49,215 bases of DNA. Source: an uncultured Bacteroidales bacterium (GTDB taxonomy: Bacteria > Bacteroidota > Bacteroidia > Bacteroidales > UBA932). Positions 42,140-49,215 of this stretch are shown here, piece by piece. Positions within the stretch are counted from its first letter, which is position 1, and each line of letters starts with the position of its first letter. The DNA lies in assembly GCA_945827785.1 (NCBI GenBank), contig CALZOR010000007.1, positions 1-49,215 of the forward strand. Direction: 5' to 3'. The notes under the pieces are model-generated. The model was not told where the DNA came from, made no database searches, and worked only from the letters and a program-made list of their open reading frames with translations. The translations under genes and the position numbers were made by a program.

Positions 42140-44350
42140 CTATTCAACTTTAAAGTCCAGCGGTGTGCCAGAATCGGAGTCAGGTGCGACCCAAACCATG
42201 AAATCGCCAGGCTCTACGACATATTCCATATCTGCATTCCAGAAAGCAAGTTCGCTCACAGGAAGCTCGAATAAGAGCTCTGCCGACTGTCCCGGCTCAA
42301 GCGTGACTCTCTCGAATCTCTTGAGTTCGCGCACAGGGCGGACTACGCTTCCAACCAGGTCACGCACATACAGCTGGACTGTTTCGGTAGCCTTGCGGGA
42401 TCCTGTGTTGGTCAGACGGCATTTCACGCGGAGCACATCGTTCTTTGAAAGCACATTCTTTTCAAGAGCAATGTCCGAGTATGAGAATGTCGAATATGTG
42501 AGGCCGTAGCCGAACGGGAAGAGAGGGCCGTAACCAGAGTCAAGATAGTATGACGTGCATCCGAGGGATGTCTGACCTGCGGCAATCGGAATGTCTTTCA
42601 GGAGAGTCTCGTTTCCTGAGCATGGACGGCCGGAATTGTTGTGGTTGTAGTAGAACGGAGCCTGGCCGACCGTGCGGATGAATGTCATCGGGAGGCGTCC
42701 CGAAGGGCTGACACGTCCTTTGATCAGATCTGCAAGGGCTTCTCCACCCATGGTTCCCGGATGGAATGCATAAAGCATCGCATCACAATTCTCGAGGTCT
42801 CTTTCAATCGTAAGCGGACGACCGGCGATGACGACAACGACAACCGGCTTTCCACTGCGTCTGACAGCCTTGATGAGCTCGCTCTGGGCACCCTGAAGGT
42901 TCAGGTCAGACAGAGAGTGAGCCTCTCCAGAGAGTATGGCTTCTTCTCCAACGAATACCACGGCGGCATCAGCTCTTGAGGCAGCGGCGGTTACTTTCGC
43001 AAAGTTTGAACTGTTCTTGTCGCGGCTGTATCCGAGGCCCGGCTCCCAGATTACATTGTAGTCCTTGCGCAAAGCCTGAAGAGGCGTGACGGTGTGCTCC
43101 GGCTGTCCGTCGAAGGTCCAGGTTCCGAGCTGCTCGTATGGGGCATCTGCCAGAGGGCCAGTCACAAGGATGGTGCGGGCTTTTTCCAGAGGAAGCACTC
43201 CGTTGTTTTTCAAAAGGATGGCGCTTTCGACTGCGCACTGCTTTGCAGCGGCAAGGTGTTCCGGTGCATAATCAACTTTTGCAGAGGCTTGAGGGTCCAC
43301 GTAAGGATTTTCAAAGAGTCCGAGTTCGAACTTGAGTCTGAGGATGTTACGCACAGCCCTGTCGATTTCCTTTTCGGAAATCTTGCCTTCCTTCACAAGC
43401 TCTGCTATGTATGAAACATAGCCATGGGACATCATGTCCATATCCACACCGGCATTGACGGAGAGTTCCGTTGCATGCTTGAGGTCCTTTGCGAAGCCAT
43501 GGGCAATCATCTCTCCGGAAGAGTTCCAGTCAGTTACGACCATTCCCTTCCAGCCCCACTCGTCCCTGAGAAGGTCCTTAAGAAGAAATTTGTTTCCTGT
43601 TGAAGGTATTCCGTCAATTTCGTTGAAAGAAGTCATGAGAGTTGCAGCACCGGCATCTGCACAGGCCTTGAAAGCAGGCAGATATGTATTGCGGAGCGAA
43701 CGCTCTGAAATCATCGTGCTGTTGTAGTCCCTGCCGCCTTCTGCAGCGCCATAACCAGCAAAATGCTTGATGCAGGCTGCCATGCTGGTCGGATCCGAGA
43801 GGGCTTCTCCCTGGTATCCCTTCACCATAGCCACGCCCATCAGGGCATCAAGATACGGGTCTTCTCCTGAGCCTTCCGCTACCCTTCCCCACCTTGGGTC
43901 ACGGGCAATGTCAAGCATCGGGGAGAATGTCCATCTGATACCGGCTGCAGATGCTTCTACAGCGGCTATTCGCGCACCCTGTTCCGCAATGGCAGGATTG
44001 AATGTCGCTGCCTGGCCGAGCGGGATAGGGAAGATTGTCCTGAATCCGTGGATCACGTCACGGCTCACGATGACCGGAATGCCGAGACGGCTTCTTTCCA
44101 CGGCTGCTTTCTGCACTGCATTGATTTCTTCGGCATCAACGCAGTTGAGTATGGAACCGACTCTTCCGGCTGCAACATCTTCAATGGTATTGTAGCCTCC
44201 GGAAAGCTGATTCATCTGACCGATTTTTTCTTCAATGGTCATTTTTGCCATCAATTCATCCACCTTCCTGTCTATCTGGTCGCCGGCAGGTGAGCAGGCA
44301 GCGAAAGAAAGTGCAGTTGAAATGGCGGCGAATTTTATAATGTAATTCAT
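42140..44350 (-). CDS. Beta-glucosidase, glycoside hydrolase family 3 (BglX-like), lipoprotein
   Basis: Removes glucose from beta-linked gluco-oligosaccharides. The lipobox SFAAC places Cys19 as anchor. The GH3 N-terminal TIM barrel (about 25-350) has SRDVIHGFRTIFPIPLG near 96-112, IARDPRWGRVAEGSGEDPY near 148, KHFAGYGAAEGGRDYN and the catalytic Asp274 in VVTDWNSSG. The alpha/beta sandwich follows, and a fibronectin III-like domain is at the C-terminus (VRCRLTNTG, from about 635). It has 736 residues, the usual BglX length. It is 2 bp after the GH16 gene, and together they would degrade beta-1,3-glucan to glucose. Confidence 0.93.
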   Translation of the reverse strand: MNYIIKFAAISTALSFAACSPAGDQIDRKVDELMAKMTIEEKIGQMNQLSGGYNTIEDVAAGRVGSILNCVDAEEINAVQKAAVERSRLGIPVIVSRDVIHGFRTIFPIPLGQAATFNPAIAEQGARIAAVEASAAGIRWTFSPMLDIARDPRWGRVAEGSGEDPYLDALMGVAMVKGYQGEALSDPTSMAACIKHFAGYGAAEGGRDYNSTMISERSLRNTYLPAFKACADAGAATLMTSFNEIDGIPSTGNKFLLKDLLRDEWGWKGMVVTDWNSSGEMIAHGFAKDLKHATELSVNAGVDMDMMSHGYVSYIAELVKEGKISEKEIDRAVRNILRLKFELGLFENPYVDPQASAKVDYAPEHLAAAKQCAVESAILLKNNGVLPLEKARTILVTGPLADAPYEQLGTWTFDGQPEHTVTPLQALRKDYNVIWEPGLGYSRDKNSSNFAKVTAAASRADAAVVFVGEEAILSGEAHSLSDLNLQGAQSELIKAVRRSGKPVVVVVIAGRPLTIERDLENCDAMLYAFHPGTMGGEALADLIKGRVSPSGRLPMTFIRTVGQAPFYYNHNNSGRPCSGNETLLKDIPIAAGQTSLGCTSYYLDSGYGPLFPFGYGLTYSTFSYSDIALEKNVLSKNDVLRVKCRLTNTGSRKATETVQLYVRDLVGSVVRPVRELKRFERVTLEPGQSAELLFELPVSELAFWNADMEYVVEPGDFMVWVAPDSDSGTPLDFKVE

Positions 44351-44352
44351 TT

Positions 44353-45486
44353 CTAATTCTCTATTTTCTGAAATACACGCACATAGTCGAATTCAAGTGT
44401 TGCCGGAAGGGCAGATTCATCCACTCCGTACATTCCACCCCAGCTTCCTCCCCATGCAAGGTTGAGGATGTAGTGGAAAGGAACGTGGAACGGCCATGTG
44501 TTTTCATTGCGGCCCAAAGGATAATTGTCCGGATTGTAGAACAGGAGAGCCTTGCCGTCAACATAGGTCTTGATGTATTCAGGAGTCCATTCAAGGGCAT
44601 AGACATGGAATTCATCCATGACGCCGGCAACTTTTCTTGCAGCTGTCTTCTGGGTGTTGATTGCGTGGTAATATGCCTGACAGTGGATTGATGAGGAAAC
44701 CTCGGTCGGCACGCAGCCCACATGTTCCATTATGTCGATTTCTCCGCAACCCGGCCAGCCGGTGAATTTTTCAGGCATCATCCAGAAAGCAGGCCATGTC
44801 CCTTTTCCGTGTGGGAGTTTGATTCTTCCCTCGAAATAGCCATAAAGCCAGTTTTCCCTTGAATTGATGCGGGCTGAATAAACCTTGTCACCTTTCTTCA
44901 CAGCATGAATCTTGAGTACGCCGTCAACCACCTCCGCCGTTGTCACCCCGTCATGTCCTCCCGCCACATAGGTCTGGAGCTCGTTGTTCACCCATCCCGC
45001 AGGCTGGACCTCATAGGACCACTTTTTGGTATCGAGCTTTGTGGAGGAGGCATCGTTGAATTCATCTTGCCACACAAGTTCATAACCCTCTGGAATCACC
45101 ATGTCAGGCGTAGGCTCCGGCTTGTCTGGCTCTGGTTCAGGTTCAGCCTCCTGAGAGACTTTCAGAATGACATCGTTGGTGGAAGTCCTGAATATCACCT
45201 CACCTTCGCGAGGGGTATAAGTCTTGTTCGCCGCTATGCTCACATTGACTGTAGTCTGCCCGGCAAGTCCGCTGGCAGGCTTGACAGTGAGCCAGTCCTT
45301 GCTGTTTGAGCTTGCGCCCCACTCGCCTTCGGCATTGAGGATAATCTCCTGCTGACCTCCTTCCTTCGCAATTGAAAGGTCGGTTTTGTCTAATGTAATT
45401 GTCTTGGATGTGCCTGGATTATCCGATGGTTTAGCACACCCTGTCGCCAAAATGGCGACAAGGGCTAATTCTATAAATAAATGCAT
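44353..45486 (-). CDS. BACON-GH16 endo-beta-1,3-glucanase (laminarinase), lipoprotein
   Basis: The lipobox ATGC gives Cys17. Residues 28-113 form a BACON domain (KTITLDKTDLSIAKEGGQQ, ending VILKVSQE), then an EPEPEPDKPEPTPD linker, and a GH16 domain from about 132 to the end. Its catalytic core is Glu249, Asp251 and Glu254 in GEIDIMEHVG, with nucleophile Glu249 and acid/base Glu254. Substrate-cleft segments WPAFWMMPEKF and LNLAWGGSWGG are typical of laminarinase-type GH16_3. It should cut beta-1,3-glucan at the cell surface. The start codon at 45486 begins MHLFIELALVAIL; this is the only plausible ATG that keeps the signal peptide. It is 12 bp after the SusE-like gene. Confidence 0.92.
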   Translation of the reverse strand: MHLFIELALVAILATGCAKPSDNPGTSKTITLDKTDLSIAKEGGQQEIILNAEGEWGASSNSKDWLTVKPASGLAGQTTVNVSIAANKTYTPREGEVIFRTSTNDVILKVSQEAEPEPEPDKPEPTPDMVIPEGYELVWQDEFNDASSTKLDTKKWSYEVQPAGWVNNELQTYVAGGHDGVTTAEVVDGVLKIHAVKKGDKVYSARINSRENWLYGYFEGRIKLPHGKGTWPAFWMMPEKFTGWPGCGEIDIMEHVGCVPTEVSSSIHCQAYYHAINTQKTAARKVAGVMDEFHVYALEWTPEYIKTYVDGKALLFYNPDNYPLGRNENTWPFHVPFHYILNLAWGGSWGGMYGVDESALPATLEFDYVRVFQKIEN

Positions 45487-45498
45487 GTTTCAGTGCTA

Positions 45499-47994
45499 TT
45501 ATTCAGCTCTGTGCTCCTGGAAGATAATATCGTAATACTCCAGTGTCGAGCCGCCTACGCCGCCTCCGAAATCGAATACGAGCTGAACATCCTCCATATC
45601 TATACCAGCTACGTTATCAAGACGGTATACAAACTCTTCATCCGCCTTAACAGCGTGTCTCTCTGTACAATAGTAAGTATTGTCATCACCTTCCTTGACA
45701 AGTTTGATGGTAATGCTAGGATGATCTTCTGAAGAAAGGATCTTCACCTGAAAGTCATAAGTCTTGTCAGCGCTTGTGCTGAATCCAAGAGTCTTATACT
45801 TCACCTGAGCCTGCCACTGCAGTGCACCGAGAGCCTCAGGGAATGTAAGGTAGTAATGGTTTCCGTCTGCTGAATATTTCGCAGGATCGATCGGCGACCA
45901 TCCCTCTCCAGTCGCGAAATAGAAATCCATGTTATTCAGATTCGCTGTAAGCCAAAGATTTGAATCTGCAGCTGCATCCCATACAGTCTGCTTCATTTTG
46001 TCAACAGTCACCTCAAGGGCACCAGTTCCGTCGGTATCCACGCAAGTGATTGTGTACCAACCTTCCTCGAATGCAGATCCTGCAGCAAAATTACCGTCAG
46101 CATTAGGAATGTCGAGATATCCGTTTCCGTTGATTGCCGCATACCTGTTCTTAAGCCATACACGCTCTCCGGTATTATCATCACCCCAGTTCGGCTGTTC
46201 AAATAGCTTGAAGTTAGGGCTGGTCATGTACAGAGTTACCTTGTATGTCTTGTCTGCAACCTTAAGAAGAGGAATGTCTGCACTTTCTCCGGTATTCCAG
46301 CCTGGCTCCTTGCCCTGAGGCTTGCCTGCGCCAGTTCCAATAACCCAGATTGCATTAGGGAAGACCGCAGTTTCACCATCAGTCAGAGGAATGACTTTGA
46401 GGAAACCTTCCTGAACGAGGATTCTGTAATCTCCGTCCGGGCCGAGGAATGTCAGGCTATTGCCCGAACCCTTAAACCAGTCGATATCTACAGCTGTCTG
46501 CTCGATTCCGACAAGTTCAATAGTCTGACCTTTGGTAAGGCTGAGTTCTACCTTTCCTCCTTCAACTGCTACACCACCGATTGACTGTGAAGGGCCCTTG
46601 ATGTCACGAGCCTTGAAAATCATCTGCCAGTAGCAGCCTTCATTCATTGCCACGACAACGAGTCTGGTCTCTGTAAGCTCAGTGACCTTATAAACAGGAG
46701 TGTTGTACATATTGTCTGAAGGGAGATAAACCATAGGAGTACCTGCAGCGAGGGTTATCGTCTCACCATCAAATGTATAAGTCGCCTCAACGTCAGCCTG
46801 GTCGATATCGATGTCCGGCTCTGCTCCTGGGTTAGGACCGATTACGGTAACACCCCAGTTGATGTACATCTTGCCGTCTGCACCTGAATCATATACATAT
46901 TTTCCGTCAGGGAAGAAGGTAACGACATCGTCATACATTCCGAAATCGCTCTTTTCATAAGGCTTTGCAGACCACCATCCAGCTGGATTTTCAGCATCCG
47001 GACCACATCCGAGGTGACCCTGTGAATCAGCATCCATCACCCAAGCCTTGCCCTTGCCGTCAGTTCCTGCAAGGAGTTCCTCCGGAGTTGCAACCTTGAC
47101 AGCCGGAACGAAATCATACAACCATGAGATTGTACCTTCTCCGTTAGGAGCATTGTTGGCAGCAAGTTTGAGGGATTTCTTTGCCTTTGATTCGAGCACA
47201 AGGAAACGAGGATCGTTGTAAATGAAATCGTTTGGAATATAAGATAAGTTCTTCTGTTCCGGAAGTACAAGCCAGATTTCCTCGATACCTGCATCATTCC
47301 AGTTGTTCTCAATAGTATAAGTGGTCTCGTAAGCAGGGATGTCAACAAGAAAGTCCGCTGACTGAGGACCTCCCATCTGAGTGAAGCCAGCATTCACATA
47401 AACCTTTCCGTCTTCTCCCGGATTGAATGAATATTTGCCGTCCTCAGTGAAAGTCATGGTGTCGTTGTAGAGACTCCAGTCAGCTTTCTCGTTGGCGCCG
47501 GCTGCCCACCATCCCTTAGGATCGTTGAGATCAGGACCGCAGCCAAAGTGGCCGTCAACACTTGAGTTCCACATCCACTCTCCGGCAAGTTTCTTCATGT
47601 GAGGAGTCGGGTCGAACGGGTCACGATAGGTGTTTTCAAGAGTGTATTCAACAGCCTGAGAGCCGAGGGATACACCGTATTTGTTGAAAGCCTTAAGTTC
47701 TACTGTATGAACTCCGGCCTCACGGATACGAAGAGAAATGCCGTTTCCAGTGTAGGAGTAGTTCTTATTTGCCTTTCCGTCAACTTTGTCCTCTCCGAAT
47801 ATCCACATAGGTACTACTCCTGTCTCCTTGATGGAGAAGGTGACATAGTTGGTAGCCTGGTCAACCGTAATCACTGGTGTGAGTTTTCCAGCTTCCGGAA
47901 TCTGATTCTTGTCAGGAGTAGTGTACTCCGGAGTACAAGAAAAAGCAAAGACTGATGCTGCAAGCGCAGCGAATATTTTGGTGATATTTTTCAT
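45499..47994 (-). CDS. SusE/SusF-position surface glycan-binding lipoprotein with duplicated domain
   Basis: An 831-residue lipoprotein (FAFSC, Cys20). After a PKD-like domain (about 35-125) come two related modules: residues 137-300, with DGHFGCGPD then GWW and LYNDTMTFTEDGKYSF, and 316-465, with QGHLGCGPD then GWW and MYDDVVTFFPDGKYVY. The modules share spacing and aromatic residues, so they are an internal duplication. The C-terminal 360 residues are further beta-sandwich parts (IWVIGTGAGKPQG, WYTITCVDTDGTG). In this position (after susD, before the enzymes) the protein should bind the polysaccharide at the cell surface. Similar modules occur in Bacteroidetes laminarin loci. No catalytic motif is visible. 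It is 13 bp after susD. Confidence 0.82.
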   Translation of the reverse strand: MKNITKIFAALAASVFAFSCTPEYTTPDKNQIPEAGKLTPVITVDQATNYVTFSIKETGVVPMWIFGEDKVDGKANKNYSYTGNGISLRIREAGVHTVELKAFNKYGVSLGSQAVEYTLENTYRDPFDPTPHMKKLAGEWMWNSSVDGHFGCGPDLNDPKGWWAAGANEKADWSLYNDTMTFTEDGKYSFNPGEDGKVYVNAGFTQMGGPQSADFLVDIPAYETTYTIENNWNDAGIEEIWLVLPEQKNLSYIPNDFIYNDPRFLVLESKAKKSLKLAANNAPNGEGTISWLYDFVPAVKVATPEELLAGTDGKGKAWVMDADSQGHLGCGPDAENPAGWWSAKPYEKSDFGMYDDVVTFFPDGKYVYDSGADGKMYINWGVTVIGPNPGAEPDIDIDQADVEATYTFDGETITLAAGTPMVYLPSDNMYNTPVYKVTELTETRLVVVAMNEGCYWQMIFKARDIKGPSQSIGGVAVEGGKVELSLTKGQTIELVGIEQTAVDIDWFKGSGNSLTFLGPDGDYRILVQEGFLKVIPLTDGETAVFPNAIWVIGTGAGKPQGKEPGWNTGESADIPLLKVADKTYKVTLYMTSPNFKLFEQPNWGDDNTGERVWLKNRYAAINGNGYLDIPNADGNFAAGSAFEEGWYTITCVDTDGTGALEVTVDKMKQTVWDAAADSNLWLTANLNNMDFYFATGEGWSPIDPAKYSADGNHYYLTFPEALGALQWQAQVKYKTLGFSTSADKTYDFQVKILSSEDHPSITIKLVKEGDDNTYYCTERHAVKADEEFVYRLDNVAGIDMEDVQLVFDFGGGVGGSTLEYYDIIFQEHRAE

Positions 47995-48007
47995 AACTCA
48001 AATCTAT

Positions 48008-49215
48008 TTAGCGGACAGGATATTTGTTCTGAACAAGAGCTTCATCTTTATCCATTTCGTTCTGTGGGATCGGCCAGTATTTAAGGTCTGGAGTCCAGTC
48101 ATACTGACGATAGAGATGGTTGTTGGCCTTGAGGACTTCAGCGGCCTGTCCTGTGCGGACCAGATCCCAGTAACGTTTACCCTCGCTGATGAACTCTTTG
48201 TGGCGTTCCTCGAGAATATCGAGCTGAGTGTTGCCTGTACCGTTTGAATGGCGGTTATCTCGAACCTGAGAGAGGTATGCACTGCCGTCCTGTCCAAGGA
48301 GCACCTTAAGCTCGGCTGCATTCAGAAGAGTCTCAGCATAACGGTAGATACGGAAGTTGCTGTTCTGGTTTACGTCTGCTGCACCAAGACATCCAGCAGT
48401 ACCGTCAGCACGACCGATGTATTTTCTCTGGAAATATCCGGTATCCTGCCAACGTGGTGAATAGCTGTCCTGCTCGTTTGTCCAGTCAAGGATTGCAACG
48501 TCGCGGCGAACATCGCCGTCACCGTACATTTCATAAGCAGAGGCTGCAACAGGTCCGAAGCCCCAGCCGGAATACCAGTCTTTCTTCGCACCGTTGATAC
48601 CGATAAGGGTACCGTAAACGTGTCCGCCGGAAGAAAGCATGCTGCCCCAGTCACGGGTTGCACCAACAGAAGTGAAGTTGATTTCCCAGATTGATTCAGG
48701 ACCCCACTCGCCTTCGACTTCCCACATTGAAGCATAATCAGTTACAAGAGAATATCTTCCGCTGGTGATAATGCTTTCCATGTACTCGAGAGCCTTTGCA
48801 TAACGGGCTTCGTCGTTCTGATACATTACGACTTCTGCATAGAGCATCTTTGCCATATCCTGGGTCACACGTCCTTCGTTGCCAGACGAGGCCTTGTCAG
48901 GAAGAGCATTCATTCCGATGGCAGTCTCAAGATTTGAAGCAATCTTCTCATAGACCTCATCAGCAGGGAGCTGAGGAGCACGGTAAGGCTCAGTAAGGTT
49001 TACATCGTAATACGGAATATTTCCCCAAAATTTCCAAAGGAGTGTATAGTAATATGCCTTGAGGACGATACCTTCAGCAACGAGCTGGTTCCTGAGGCTT
49101 TCACTTATATTCGGAACCATATCTACATGCTCTATGAGTACGCATGAACGGTTGATACCGGAATAAAGGACTGTCCAAAGGCTGCTGCACTGCTCTGTAG
49201 CAGTCACCTTGTAGA
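48008..49215 (-). CDS. SusD/RagB family nutrient-binding lipoprotein (5' end beyond window)
   Basis: At least 402 residues of a SusD-type protein, the surface lid that works with a SusC TonB-dependent transporter. The frame is open to the window edge (...YKVTATEQC), so the N-terminus with signal peptide and first TPR units, expected to be about 100-150 residues, is outside. Seen here are helical TPR-like segments (LVAEGIVLKAYYYTLLWKFW, typical SusD ALRAYYYxxL), the WDLVRTG segment near the C-terminus, RIYRYAETLLNAAEL and the closing YWPIPQNEMDKD, all family hallmarks. It is first of the genes visible in this leftward locus; susC is expected just upstream, past the right edge. Confidence 0.93.
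   Translation of the reverse strand, partial: YKVTATEQCSSLWTVLYSGINRSCVLIEHVDMVPNISESLRNQLVAEGIVLKAYYYTLLWKFWGNIPYYDVNLTEPYRAPQLPADEVYEKIASNLETAIGMNALPDKASSGNEGRVTQDMAKMLYAEVVMYQNDEARYAKALEYMESIITSGRYSLVTDYASMWEVEGEWGPESIWEINFTSVGATRDWGSMLSSGGHVYGTLIGINGAKKDWYSGWGFGPVAASAYEMYGDGDVRRDVAILDWTNEQDSYSPRWQDTGYFQRKYIGRADGTAGCLGAADVNQNSNFRIYRYAETLLNAAELKVLLGQDGSAYLSQVRDNRHSNGTGNTQLDILEERHKEFISEGKRYWDLVRTGQAAEVLKANNHLYRQYDWTPDLKYWPIPQNEMDKDEALVQNKYPVR

Overview
This window looks like a chromosomal segment from a member of Bacteroidetes, most likely order Bacteroidales. The evidence is a SusD/SusE-type polysaccharide utilisation locus, many secreted lipoproteins, a type 3 prolyl-tRNA synthetase, DUF3078 and DoxX/MauE-type envelope proteins, few Shine-Dalgarno sequences, and repeated matches to the Bacteroidetes -7 promoter element TAnnTTTG. 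Genus cannot be fixed from the sequence alone. No rRNA, tRNA, CRISPR array, prophage or transposase gene was found.

Layout. 1-2.7 kb: a U32 RNA-hydroxylation-type protein overlapping an NhaC-type Na+/H+ antiporter (+). 2.7-7.0 kb: a leftward operon proS - DUF3078 outer-membrane protein - tilS. 7.2-10.4 kb: a Tyr/Trp/His-rich and Ser/Thr-rich low-complexity lipoprotein, then a FadL/OmpP1-type outer-membrane protein (+). 10.4-13.9 kb: a leftward lipid A operon lpxD - lpxC - lpxA - wbqC-like; the LpxC lacks the FabZ domain that is normally fused to it in this phylum. 13.9-18.9 kb: the rightward rimP - nusA - infB operon with a near-consensus promoter, a 5' leader hairpin, repeat elements in both spacers and a clear terminator. 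19.0-21.0 kb: leftward tmk - DoxX-like membrane protein. 21.1-22.0 kb: folP (+).

21.96-22.39 kb is the only long stretch without an independent gene. It is packed with repeats: a 137-bp MITE-like element with 21-bp perfect terminal inverted repeats flanked by CTGGA on both sides (it supplies the folP stop codon), a second nested-palindrome cluster, and a perfect 18-bp-stem bidirectional terminator.

22.4-26.1 kb: leftward CotH-family lipoprotein - GH97 alpha-glucosidase (SusB-like). 26.2-31.5 kb: gltB without an adjacent gltD, then a TauE/SafE transporter. 31.6-34.9 kb: a PlsC-like acyltransferase diverging from a GH3-type acyl-adenylate enzyme plus a HAD phosphatase. 34.9-38.0 kb: leftward polysaccharide flippase - GH20 hexosaminidase. 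38.2-40.4 kb: cyclophilin lipoprotein, HAD phosphatase, and a shortened UbiA/MenA-like membrane protein.

40.5-49.2 kb: a leftward polysaccharide utilisation locus: SusD (cut by the window edge) - SusE/F-position surface lipoprotein with an internally duplicated domain - BACON-GH16 laminarinase - GH3 beta-glucosidase - a second CotH-family lipoprotein. The enzymes point to a beta-1,3-glucan (laminarin-like) substrate: GH16 would cut the polymer at the surface, SusD and the SusE-like protein would bind it, and GH3 would finish the oligosaccharides. The susC transporter gene is expected just beyond the right edge.

The most unusual items are the MITE and palindrome cluster after folP, a dispersed short repeat that occupies both spacers of the rimP-nusA-infB operon and recurs at 40.45 kb, the unfused LpxC, the shortened MenA-like protein lacking its first Asp motif, and the pairing of CotH-like putative kinases with secreted glycosidases at two loci.
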